Origin: Eretmocerus hayati
Lineage: Eukaryota; Arthropoda; Insecta; Hymenoptera; Aphelinidae
Direction: 5' to 3'
NCBI GenBank assembly: GCA_029851415.1
Contig: CM056742.1
Location: 157,981,121 to 158,045,120, forward strand
DNA: 64,000 nt
The translations under genes and the position numbers were made by a program. The notes beneath the pieces are model-generated. The model ran no database searches. It was not told the origin of the DNA and saw nothing but the letters and a program-made list of their open reading frames with translations. Positions 45,001 to 57,303 of this stretch are shown here, in pieces. Every line of letters starts with the position of its first letter. Positions within the stretch are counted from its first letter, which is position 1.

Positions 45001-48000
45001 AACACACACACACAATACATCTACACTCACAACCATAAACGTAAACATACACAAAATGTTCGAGAAGAATCAAGGGACAATAAACTGATAGTAGTTCGAA
45101 TGCAAATATTGGAAATTGCAACTGTGACTGCTAACATTGCTTTACAGAGCAGCCAATGAACAGTGTTATATGCTTTGGTTTGCGCCACTATTGCCTCCCG
45201 ACCTCACCATCTATATGACTTCACCTCTCTTTGGAACAATAATCAACGAGTTCTGATGGATATGGTAATCCTGCAAGCTCGCCGATGCATCGAGTATTTA
45301 TGGGCCATTCAATCCGCAGCAACAACGATCTTCTTCCAGTTATATGCCAATTCAATCTCATCGGCTTATAGTCACGTGTTGTTTTGAGATTTGAATGATA
45401 TAGAAGATTGTTTGCCCGATATCACTTCATTTGCAGCCATACGATTCGATATACTGCTTTTCTGATACGCGAAAGTCATTCTATATGTGAACCAGTTCCT
45501 CATCTGAAAATACTATTTTGCAAAAGTAGAATATCGTTTGATTTGTTTACTTCTCTATTTTCCGTGCATGATACAACAGAACTGCATTCATTGGACGTGA
45601 CGTTACCCATAACCTTTTCAATCTCCTGATGAATTAGATGACCTTCTGGGAGTGAACAGAAGAACATCATAATTTGACTGGTTGATTGACGGGGTTTTGA
45701 TCATATTTTTACTGCATCTCAGACAAAATTTGGGACGATTCTCCATTTTATAATCGAGATGCTTCTTTTGAATAAATTTTCATGGTTCGAGATTAACAGT
45801 TACCGGTGAGATTGGGAGACTCGATTCTGTAAATGATGTGCCTGGGAGTCTAAAACATAAGTAAACGTCTCCACTGAGAAAAATCATTTCTCGGAAAATT
45901 TTTACAAATCACTACATGACGAATACAAAAAATGAATATTATCTGGAGTCTCAACATCCATGTTTTTTACTGAAATCACCAGATTTGTAGTGACATGTGG
46001 AGGACAGAGTCTCGCAAAGAATGATCTTTACATGGGTTAGATGGTCCATGTTTAAACAACATACTGTTGAAAGTTGCTGCGACGCTGAAAAAAAAAAATG
46101 TGGAAAAGGGTACAACTTCAGCGGTATACTAAGTCTGAATAACAATTGATAGTCGATAATCGAACGCCACGGAGATCCTGGAGGAAATTTTCAAGAGTTG
46201 AATTAATCGTACATTGGTACACTGGATGACTCTTGAAAGACGCTTTCCCTGTAAAAGTACCTTCAATCCTCGAATAGCTAAAACTTTGGTTGCTCAACTG
46301 CTGTTACTGCTGCTGCATTCTCTCTTCTTTCTTCCTGATGCACTGTATCGAGAGGAAAAGAGAAAGAGAACGAAAGAAAGACAGAGCTCACCGGAAACTT
46401 TTTAGAGTGCAGCTGTGGTAGCAGTGCTTTAAAGAGACTTTTCGATTATCGCCTCTTTCTTCTTCTCCTCCGGCTGCTTCATCTCCACCTCCTCGATTTC
46501 AAGAAAGAGACCGACAGGCGAGCAGAGGGCTCAGAGATGGATCGCGGTAGGAATTGGTCCAAGTCTTGTTTTACGAGCTTTTATAGCCTTAGCTCTTGGC
46601 CATTTACGAATCGCGTTTACGATTCGAGGTATAATTATATCCACCCTCCCCTCTCAAACCGATTCCGAAGTGGATTCTCTTCAATGAATTGATTGCATTC
46701 ATTCCAACAATTAGGTGTGTGATTTCGAGAGCAGACGATCGTTAAAACATCTTCTCCGTATTCACTTCAATTATATCCACTATTTTCTGATTCAATCGTT
46801 TCTACATGACTGGATTGAATAGCTTTGTGGAGAAGTTCAGTATAGAATCCTCTCAGAATGATATTTTTGGAACATCTCACCCATGATTCGACATTTTCTG
46901 AAGATCATCTTAGCATGATCGCCATCATTTTTCGTAGTACTCCAAATATGTCTGAAATATATGGCTCATTCTTTATCACTTGGCTTATGCAGTGATTTTT
47001 CTTTGTCTCTGAGGGTAACCAAATTTTACAATATTTGGATTTGCATCATGCCTGAGCGATCATTGCCATTTGGAATGTTGTTTCATGAACCAATATAGTT
47101 TCATGGACTATAAACAGTTCTCCACGTCATTTGACATAATAACAGTGGAGGTAAATTCCATAGAAACCTAGCCTAATGGAGCCTGTAAGTGCTGAATTGA
47201 AAATAGGTCAATAATCCATTCGAATTCCCTCATGGTATCAGTTAGCCAAATGGGACCATCTCTACAATTCTGAAGCCCTCTCTACCATTCACCTAAATAA
47301 CTCACTGCCTTGACATCCCTAGTCACATAGGGATTGTGTGAGTTCCCATTGCCAGAGTCGCTCGTAGGATTACCGTGTCACTTGTTATCTGCACATTTCC
47401 AGGCGTACCACATGTACTCTCATAGTATAGTAACCGCAATCCTACCTTGCCTCTTTATTCATAACTGGAGTGCTGTCTGGGATTACAGAAAGATTTTTAG
47501 TTCATAACTCTCGTAGTGGTGAGAATGATGGCGTTACCGTATCTGATAACTGTACAAGTACAGGATTTCTGGGAATATTTTTATTGTTTTGAGTATAGAA
47601 TTGAAATTCTCTAGATGACGGACTCAGACTGCATTGGTCGAGATCTGTTTGCTCATGGGCTCGAAGGAATATATAGTTGATAGAGATGATCGGAATGATT
47701 CTGGAGGAGGGCTGAGTACACCTTCCACATTTGGCTTCATTGGCTAGTTTCACATCATCATCGATGATACTGACTGGATAGATATTCTGATCAAAATCGA
47801 TGATGAATTGTTGAGGAATTAATTAAGTTATCGAAATATCGTCATTGAAGCCAAAAAAAATGCAAATGAAAATAAGCTGAGTGGGTGGTAGAATTTTGAA
47901 TGCAATGAGGAATAATTATAGAGTCGAAATGATAATTTTTCAACAATAAGTAGCTAGATCTCACTGTAATCAAGGGAAGAAACATCGAAGAAAACGAATC

Positions 48001-50198
48001 TAATGATTATAATAAAATCCAGTCCTCAGTTCATTCGTCCTCGCTACTTCTGCTTTTGATGGATACGAATTTTTTCTGAGTTCATGGGTTGCCTACAGGG
48101 AACGGAATTGACATCTCGACCCATTATCAAGCACTGCAAAATATGGAGACGTGAGAATCGACTCAAAAAGTATTATTATAGTTACGCACTAATATAATAC
48201 AACCCAAAAAATTGCTACGATGCACGTTACAACCCTCAGAATCGTGAAGAAACATGGGACACGGAAAATCCCACTCGTGGCGGAGTCACTGATATGCCTA
48301 TGAAAATCTCGAAATGCGCATACGGTCCGAATTGCGAAATCGAAGATAGATCTTCGATTCCTTAAAACTTTCAGCTGCAGATGTAAACTGCAAGTATGTA
48401 ACCCCAATATTACAGACGATCATTCAAAGGTTCTGTGTCAAACAAAATAATCTGACCTTACAACATATAAAAAAATTGGTGCCATGGCCTCACAACATAT
48501 AAAAACTTGCATGCGTGAAGACTTTTCAGTAGGACTTGAATGTCGTGTAAGCTTCGAAGCAAGGTGCCAGATAGATTCACAGGAACGTGTCTGAGATGAG
48601 GTGGTGGTATATAGCCGTGGTAGCAGCGTGAGAGGAAAGGGAAGTACCAGCTGAATACCAGGCATTGTTCAATCAATGCACATTGAGGTGAAACTCCCGG
48701 GCTGCGGTTCGCTTTGCTCTATCTCCTCGTCTCTTGCCTCTCAGGATCCTCTCACATCGGAAGTATGGAAGCGATGGTATATCACGGGGTAACTCGCATC
48801 GCAACACCCTCAGGCGTCTCCCTGACACTCTCTCGCTCCTTTATACTGACCAATTTACAGAGAATTAGGGACTTGATTCAAGCTATTCCCTTATTACACT
48901 CAATAGCCGTACTAATCTCACGATGTCCCGGTGTAATCTCATGCCTCTTCGGCATGGTTGTTAGAGTAATATTAGTTACATTCAAATAGATGGATACATT
49001 CTGGTAAAGGAAATTTTTGGATCTTACTGAGTTATGGTGAGTCCACAGGATACCTAAATTTTTTTTCTTATAGATTTTTCTTGACTTATGAAATTGATCT
49101 GATGTACCTATCTGCATGAGTAATCAGTTCGTTGACTCTCGAAGATTTTACTCATGATTTGTGATCTGGTAATGGTCGATTTTTCTAAGCTTTTTGAAGT
49201 CGATTTTTTTCATCAAAATCGAACGTGTGATTTGATGAATTCCATCAGTGACACCAATAAAAGAAGTTGAATTCTTCTCGAAAATTGAAAACAGTAATCC
49301 ATGGCATGGTTTTATCATACCATGAGCATGCCCAAAATAAATCCCTCATATCTACCATCACAGAAGAATCTTGAAGATTGTATCTCAATGACGATTAAAT
49401 TCCTGTCCTATGGAAATTTTTCTATCGAAAGTCCGCATTATTTCAGTAATACCTTTTTCGGTATTCGTCTCCACTCGATTGCGATTCACACAGCCATGCC
49501 ATTGCACAAGTAGAAGTCTTGAAAGTAGATTCAATATCCCTAAACATCAAAATCGACACTGATGAAACATTGTTGGAAGAATATCCACTCCATTTTCTAT
49601 GAATGAACTTTGATGAGTATCCCTTTCAATAGAAAGTTCACTTTTCAGACAATGAGACAATAGGGATATGTGATATTCTGGAATTAATGACGACGAAAAC
49701 TCTTCGATAGTTTGATTCTACCCTCATGCCTACCTAGCGAGTCATTTTGTACCCCATACCCTCATATTCTCGCTCGAGCGTTAAACTTCCGTAATTCGTG
49801 GCTCGAGTTGTGGCTTCACAGTTACGACCCTAGACATTACCTGGGAACGTTCTACCCACTTTACCCTCTATCGCGATATCAAGTTGTGGCTTTTACTGAA
49901 ATGCCCTGATAATAATCCTTGAAGCTTGCGGTTTGCATTCGCCCATCTTATCCATACGTCTTTGTCCTCGTCAATTCCCCATTTACAGAGGCTTTCTTCA
50001 TATTCTTGTGCCACTTCTAATCTTTTTTCATTGGCCTACTGCTCTATATATGTCACTTGTATAATATAGGCTAAAGCTCTCAAGACTTGACGTTGCGTCA
50101 CACTCTTGCTCTCAACTTGGTTTTTTGCGACGTTCACGCGGGTCTATGATGCATCTTGACCGTTTTCTTCTTGAGAGCTCATTTACGTGCATCATTTT
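42061..50198. other. Long AT-rich region with simple repeats, no gene identified
   Basis: A GGT/GAT trinucleotide patch lies near 43060-43090 and a GAC/ACG patch near 43610-43645. The 42.9-43.8 kb stretch is GC-richer and could include exons or a promoter of an unseen gene. (CA)n is at about 45002-45014. A short repeat, CAACATATAAAAA, occurs twice near 48462 and 48495. None of the open frames matches a family I know. Confidence 0.45.
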
Positions 50199-50236
50199 GA
50201 ATCGTGAATTTCGCTCGAGAGCTGAATTCACGATTC
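50199..50236. repeat. Perfect 12-bp inverted repeat
   Basis: GAATCGTGAATT (50199-50210) and AATTCACGATTC (50225-50236) pair perfectly around a 14-base loop containing CTCGAG. Role unknown. Confidence 0.6.
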
Positions 50237-51229
50237 AGAAATTACGTTGTGGTTTTGTCATGTTTCTCGAGGCTTGAGTGAATCTTTGTGTCAGAAGAAT
50301 ATTGAGCTCATGTCTGGTATTTTAGAGTTTCTTGCAATACGAGACGCAATTACGCAAGTGATGCATGAGCACATGTAGGAAGATACTTTTTTCCTCAAAA
50401 GTCACTATTTTGATGGATCTGAATACTGACTACATATGCGTCATGCTGTTCCATTGACATCGAAGCTAATAATGATTAAAATTAAATTTGGATTCAGTTC
50501 GATGGTGGAGGAAGGTGAGTGTATACACTATATCCAACTTGCCCCTATATGCTGATCTCAGGAATGGGCACCCTTTGGTCTACTGGCAGTTTCTTTTACG
50601 TTTGTGATGTTGGAATATGAGGGAATGAGTATTGGCTCTTGATCAAATTGAATTCGATCATTTCCATGTCTCTGAGTTCCATCAAAACTACATAGAAATT
50701 CGCAAACCATTTTTTTGAAAGGAAAACGCAAATAAAGAAAATTCTGAAATAACATCTTCGATTCTAAATCGCAGTCATCATGAGCACAGATACATTTGAA
50801 TCAAAATGAGAGAGGAAATGACTGAACCCACATGCACCTCGTATCATTTCTGCGTTTCCCAGAAAATTCAGCACGTTCACTGGGACGCTCTTCTTTCGTA
50901 ATTTTATCTCTGTTATGAACTGGATCATCGCAATTCGGTGAAAACGTCCATATGGAGCTAGACGCTTTTTTGGCTAATTGTTTACGTCCTTGGTGGAGTA
51001 AACCATCGAGATAGATTGTTTCGGGGAAATTTCCCGAGCAAGGCTGTGTTGGCAAAGATTGAAAAATGAAAAATCGCGGATCCCACCAGTGGAACCCGTT
51101 GCAGCGAGCGTGTTGAAGCCATTTTTCCATTTATCGCGATTGCACAGCTAAGGAATTCCCTAAGTAATTGCGTTCAGTAGAAACAGTGCCAAATTTTTCT
51201 CAAATCAACCAATCTAAAGATATTCCAAG
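50237..51229. other. AT-rich DNA with one GC-rich motif copy
   Basis: GGATCCCACCAGTGGAACCC near 51078 followed by GCAGCGAGCGTGTTGAA matches the 19-kb piggyBac-like end (GCAGTGAACGTGTTAA), but the TTAA is degraded. Otherwise nothing recognised. Confidence 0.45.
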
Positions 51230-51872
51230 GAATGAAATTCTTCGTTTTGAGAGCTTCGAAATTCATCTCTCAGAAGTGCAAAACTCGAATTTGGAGCTAT
51301 TTTATGTGCAGAACACGGGAATGGCTTATGAAACAAGGATCCCAACATCGGAGTGTACACAACACTCGCCCATATCGTTATCTTGGAAAGATGTGCACTT
51401 TGTTATTTTCTACCACTCAAAACGTATTTATCACTGCAAATTAGGTCGGAAACAGTGTTTTAGACTGGCAGAAAGCCATTGAAAAATCTTTCAACGCCAA
51501 TTCGCATGATCTTTTTGGGGAAAATGATGACAGTCTGTCTGCAATTCGTCGAAGTTAGACGTAGTTTGGTCCATTTTGAGAGCCTTAGAACAAGCTTTAG
51601 AATGAACTGAGATACTTTGGAGAATGTTGAGGTAGATCAGAGTTTTTGAGGACATGGCTCGATGGGGGCAAGTTGGGTACACCCTTTTGTAAACTCTGAG
51701 AAATCACTTTTTGGAATAATTGAAAAAACTCGACTCCCTTTATCTCGAACGTACTCTAGCTCATTCTGAAAGTCTTGGAACAAGCTTTGAAATTCGCTGA
51801 AATACGTCGAAAGTGGTTGAGGTAGACCAGGGTTGAAAATGGCTCAATGGAGGCGAGTTAAGTACACTTACA
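51230..51872 (+). repeat. Old dispersed repeat with a ~190-bp internal tandem duplication
   Basis: 51290-51440 aligns with the inverse complement of 20540-20770. The second half carries two diverged tandem copies: GAACAAGCTTTAGAATGAAC at about 51589 and GAACAAGCTTTGAAATTCGC at about 51779, each followed by a TTGAGGTAGA(T/C)CAG block and a GGCTC-ATGG-GGC-AGTT-GTACA end. Confidence 0.55.
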
Positions 51873-54800
51873 TTATCTCAATATGGTTCGCAACACTGCA
51901 AGAAAAACCAAAAGTCACATGTAGCCTTGAAATTTTTTTTACAATTTGATAAATCTCATCTTACAGTGTGAATGTGCCTTTAATCCGATCCGAGGTATCT
52001 CCAAAAAGTTTTATGTACAGTTTTTATTCAGCATTCGATATCAAAAACTGCGCCTAAACTTCTCAAGAGCAGTGATCTATCCAAAGGGAAGACCCGAAGA
52101 TTTTTAAAAATGAGAATTCAGAACTGAAATATCGTGAAATCATGTGAACTATTGATGCTCTTCTCTATTTCATTGGCTTATGAATCAGTAGTATATGAAA
52201 TTTATCCTATTTCCTGAAGAATTTTGGCTTACTAGTGATGAAAATTCCGAGCTGCATTCTTGAGCTTGGCAGTGGGTAGGTGGGTACTGATGACCATTAA
52301 TTTCAGATAGAGAATGCAACCATCATTCGTTAGTTCCTTTATTCATACTAGATTTCTATTCCATCTTCCACTTCCAATCTTTTTTTCTACTGGTGGAGTA
52401 CGAGGAAAGCAAAGGCGACAGCGTTTGCCTCCTAAGAGCAAGCACGTGCTTCCTCGTTATTCAGAGCGCATCGCTATTCACGGTCTGAAATTAACTGTGA
52501 GCAAAGTGTGGTAAACCAGCTTTGCAGTAGTTTTGGCACGTAATGCTGTAAGAAGTCAGTGAGAAGACCAATGAATAACTCTTTGGGATGCTGGCTACGT
52601 CATCCGTGCCTTGTCTTCTTCGCACTTTTAGAATGAAAGTTCATAACTATTCTCTTCCGGACTTTTTCAAGCAAAACTCCCAGTACCATCCTACTCTTAC
52701 GCCAAAATGACTACAAGGGAGGGGGGGGGGAGGGGTGAATCAATTTTATCATAAAATATCTATCCAGGTGGATTTGTGATGTAAGGAACCTTGCCATTGA
52801 AAAGCATACATCCCGCAATTAGGTATTTCTCTATCGTTAATTCATCAGCAGGAGCCGATTGGCGTGAGATTCCAAGCTATTGATCGATGTGGCAATTTGG
52901 TTATGATGACAGTAGCCAAAACGGTATACCATCTCTATCGCTCAGTCAGAGACAAAGCTTGAGAGCAACTGGTCGAACATCTAACGAGGCCAAGTCGCGC
53001 GCGAGAGTGCGATAAGGTGGCCATTTACATTCCTACCAGAGGTAATTTCCCGTAGCAATAACAAGGACGGCTCATTCGCGCTAACCCCCAAAGCGATTCA
53101 AGCTGCATCTGACACGGCAGTCAGACGGTAAAATGGAGCGAATGGACTTAACAAGTCACTACTAATCTTGATTTGAATTCGACGCCTATTTCCCCTGTAT
53201 CTCTGTGATCCAAGATACACGAGGTTCAATGGAAATTGTTATGATATTGGAACTGTATCGATTGAGCCTTCGGCAATAATGAGCTATTCTGAACGTATTG
53301 AAGAAGAGATTATCTATCATTTGTATAGATAAGAGGCAATCGGAGATTGACCTAAGCAACTGCTTTCTGTGAGAATTCACACACATTTCATTCAAGTATT
53401 CATTTTGACGACACAATTTTAATTTGCGCAGCAGTTTGTTGGAATCAATAATTTGATGGAAGGGATCGAATACTCTCGCCTCAATCAGATCCAAGATAGT
53501 CAAGTTAACACTAGCAAAATTAATGGTTTCTTGTAATCAATGAAACTGTGATTGGATCACATTCCAGGAATTGAAATTGAGGAAATGGCTGATATCCATT
53601 CGGCACAATCTGAGGTATGTCAATGCATACTATAATCTATAATCATCCTCAAGATGGATAAGCGATACAGAATTGGCAGGAATCTGGTTCCGTATGGGAA
53701 ACTAGGGTTCTCCGTGAGAACACAGAGACCAATGGCGAGATTGAGTTATGCAATGAATCGAGTGGGTTCACTGCTGGCGGGCTGTGGATGGTATTTTTCG
53801 ACTGGACACTGCCGTGGAACAAGAATTTAGTTTCATCATTCCGAAACGGAGTAATTCCTCTGCTCTGCACAAATTGCAAGGATCTTTCGAGCGAGATGAC
53901 AGTGTTGTGCCAATTTGGATCTTTGGTCGAGCACCAGAAGAGTTTTTGCGATTTCTTTCGATTGACTCTAAGACTGAGCGCATCTAATAGAACGTAGATT
54001 GGATCAAGAGAATCTGATAAGTCGCACTGTTGTGAGTTCCACTTGAATTACGTCTGCCAACATGCAAAGGGCAAAGATCATACAAGCAGAAGTTCACTCA
54101 TAGTCCGTAGGAGCCGCGATTAGGGGTGGAGCCATTGGGCTAGAAGAACTTGGGTTGACTAGAACATGATCGAGTTACTGCATGCCAGAGACGAAGAGTT
54201 TGTAGGACGAAGGAAATCGTCAACGAGACTTGCATCGAGACTTGCGGTGAGCCTACTCTCGAAGCTATTGTAGCTTTCGCGAAGATTGGCCATGAGAGGC
54301 CGCAGAGATCGGTTGACTGAATGATGATATGAGACCGACTGATGGTTGAATGGTGATCCCTTCGGCTGTTGTAATCCGGGTCTATGATGGTTTCATTATT
54401 ACAGTAGCATAGGAAGGTGAGATCACCGTCATAATATTATAAAAAGATGGTTTTGTCATTATGAGATGAAAGTCATACTTCAATGGACAAAAAAGCTTTG
54501 ATTTCTGAACGACTCATTCTCTCCATCCCTTTCATGACTATAGTTGGATAATTTTTTGAGACGCGATGTACTTGTTAATATACTCACGCGATCAACTCCT
54601 CGGTGGGAAATCATCGTCGAGAACAGATAGAATATAATAATGACTCAATTCTCTTCAAATACGAAACGTGACATGCAAATACTGTCATGATTGTCCGTAA
54701 CATTGTCTTACCTATGGCGCGATGCTAGATGATTATTCGGTTTGTCGAAAACGAGATGATGATATGTCCCTTGAATTTCGGAATTCCATGTAATCTGAAA

Positions 54801-55249
54801 TGAGACCGAGTGTGTGTGCTCTTGCCAAATGGGATTTTTTGAATTCTGTCCCGTTGAGTACCGTGAGTTTCGCGTATTATTCGTCGAAGAAAATACTCGA
54901 AACGTTGAATTATTAATAAATATAAGGGCGAGATGAGCACGTCAGGATATAAGTAGGACAAACGTTTTACATTTACTGGACTTTCGAATATTCTATGAGA
55001 TCTAATTTATATAATGTACCTATTTCCAACAAATTAACAGCCAGATATGATGAGTTTACTCTGAGATGGTTATTATCCATAAATATGATAAATTTTGTTT
55101 CACTCTTCTACTTACCAACGAAAGAGTCGAAGAATATGACATGACTCGATAAGGACCTAGCCCTTGGCATCTTGAGATATTTGCAGAACTGCCTGTCTCC
55201 TCACTCATTACAATCGATGACCCGATTGTGTCTGCCTTCTTTCTCCTTG
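51873..55249. other. AT-rich DNA, no gene identified
   Basis: Contains a short G-rich run near 52721-52733. Frames at 53784-53997 are open in several phases on both strands but match no family I know. Nothing else supported. Confidence 0.45.
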
Positions 55250-55900
55250 AGGCGATGCAGTCACCAAGCAAGCTGAAAATCATTCCCAATTTCTTCCGCT
55301 TCACTTGCGATTTGGGCTCATCGACGAGTGTCCAAATATTTGATATCATCTAACTTACGAGGAACACCAGAGAACAACAGGGGTCATGGAACACGGATTT
55401 GGCTGAAACTCTGGAGATAGTCTCCTCTTACGACCAAAAGATGAAACCCAGAGCCGCACTTGCAAATGCCCAACCGTTTTCGAGCTGCAGCTCATGACAT
55501 TAGCATTAAGAGGATATCTATATATATCTTTTTTGAAAATAGGCCCATATGGGCAATGCTAATGCCAGGCATAGGCTATAGCTCAAAAACGGTCGGGCAT
55601 TTGCAAGTGCGGCTCTGGGATTCACTTTTTGCAGGTGAAAGGAGACTATCCTTACAGTTTCAGTCGAATCCGTGGCCCACAACCCGTGACTGCTCCTTGT
55701 GAGATTCATCCACTCGTCGTTAAGCCCAAATTGCAAGAGAATCGGACAAAAATGAGAATGAAAATGTGTTTGTCTTATAAGTTGGGAGGTTCCCGCAATC
55801 AAATTTTTTACATTTTTATCTGTTTCTCTTGCGATTCGGGCGATACAACGAAGTGTCAAACACAAAATGGACAATAAAAATGATTCGACAACTCGCATGG
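55250..55900. repeat. Repeat shared with 13.3-13.6 kb, interrupted by a MITE
   Basis: GAGGCGATGCAGTCACC...CAAGCTGAAAATCATTCC (55252 on) matches 13321 on. TCCACTCGTCGTTAAGCC...AAATGAGAATGAAAATG (55709 on) matches 13434 on. In the 13-kb copy these two parts lie next to each other. Here a ~330-bp palindrome separates them. It is non-coding. Confidence 0.7.
55370..55700. mobile_element. Palindromic MITE, copy 3 (inverted centre)
   Basis: Arms around GGCTGAAACTCTGG and CAGAGCCGCACTTGCAAATG pair with 55570-55700. The right end, GCTCCTTGT, matches the family; the left end is rearranged near 55370-55385. Its centre matches copies 1 and 2 on the opposite strand (GCATTAGCATTGCCCATATG on the minus strand). 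Confidence 0.75.
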
Positions 55901-57236
55901 AACCCTGATTCATCGTAATTTTCATGTGAGATGTGTTTCCAAGTTTCATGGTCACGGTGGTCGCGGTGCATGGTCCTCAATGAACCTGATTCACTTTGCT
56001 GCACAGTGAGCTTTGGATGATCAAACATTGACTCGTACTACTTAACCCAGACGACACAAGCTCTGACTCGAACGTTTCTGCATAGTGATGATTTCGCTAC
56101 ATGATATTGAACTAGCTCACTACCTCACACTTCTCGGTTTATTGAATGTTAGAAACTTTTGATCATTCCTCACGATTTTTTCTGTCTACTATCACAATTT
56201 TTGACCTCTAAATTATCTAGAAAGACATGCAATTTTAACCAACCTTAGCACATCATGGAATTATAGAAACGAAGCAATCAATAATCTTTTACATAGCAAT
56301 TAGTGATCAAATGATTCCCCAGCCCGAATAATGTTTTACAAGACAATCAATCGTACCTTCAATAATCAAAAAATGTTGATACCCAAAATGTGTCTTCAAT
56401 CTTGTGGTCATAATGGTATCCACTAACATGATATGCCCTCAGCTATAAGAAATTCGATACAGATGCATTCACAAAAACTTTGAGTAAGGACGAGGAGAAA
56501 GAAGAAGAAATACGCGTGTACGCAAGTAGACGTTGACGGATGGACGCGACTTGGGCGGTGGGATTGCAAAATGACATCCAGTGGTGTGGGGTTGGCAACC
56601 AAGAAAGAGAACGAGAGAGAGGGAAGCTTTGGATTATTGTACGCACAAGAGATTTGCTGGCTCTAACCCTTGGTTTTCCTCCCGCAATATCACCATAGCA
56701 ACCAGACGCTTGGTCGGAAGCTGAGCATGAGGAAATCTCCCTTCCACATCCTTCAACGTGTGTCGAGTGATTCCCTTCGTTTCGTTCCTTGCCACCTTCC
56801 CCCCTATCCCTACCCTCATCCTCATCTCTCTTGCACTCGACCCTTTTCTTTCTTTTTGCGTTTCTTATCCACTCCAAGAGACTTTTCACCTTGAGAGTCG
56901 TGTTATGCGTCGGACCCAGGGTCCACGAGATTTGCACGCTCACTGAATCCATTCTCACTGTTGGTTAGTGTTGTGCTGGTTAACGGTGCTACGACTTTTT
57001 CTATCACAAATCGAAATTGTAAGGATTGAAAATTGAGTAATTCATGGTGGCTCAAGTTGATCGGCTGTTGAGATTTGACCTTTGCTGATAATTTAATTCT
57101 ATAAGTGTCAGTCATTTCAGGGGTTTATTGAAAAAATTTGGCAAAGAACTTGGTCAGGATTGCCGGAGATTGTTTCAAGATCCAAAATGGTTCCCCATTT
57201 GAACAATTGTGCATCAAATCTTGAGAATTCTGTTGC
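55901..57236. other. AT-rich DNA, no gene identified
   Basis: The minus-strand 171-codon frame 56443-56958 crosses a purine-rich low-complexity stretch and is open on both strands, so I do not accept it as a gene. Confidence 0.45.
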
Positions 57237-57303
57237 ACTGAAAAAAGAGGTAAGTTGCGCCAAAGGAGAGGGTCCTTTGTCACAAAGAACCTCTTTTTTC
57301 AGT
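57237..57303. repeat. Compact 67-base double-stem hairpin
   Basis: ACTGAAAAAAGAGGT (57237-57251) pairs perfectly with ACCTCTTTTTTCAGT (57289-57303). Inside, CAAAGGA (57261-57267) pairs with TCCTTTG (57273-57279) around GAGGG. The two stems are separated by a symmetric 9-by-9 internal loop. The size resembles a small-RNA precursor, but the large internal loop argues against a normal microRNA. Confidence 0.65.

Noticed and set aside
56443..56958. Minus-strand ORF of 171 codons
   Set aside because: Crosses a purine-rich low-complexity tract with overlapping open frames on the other strand; no family resemblance.
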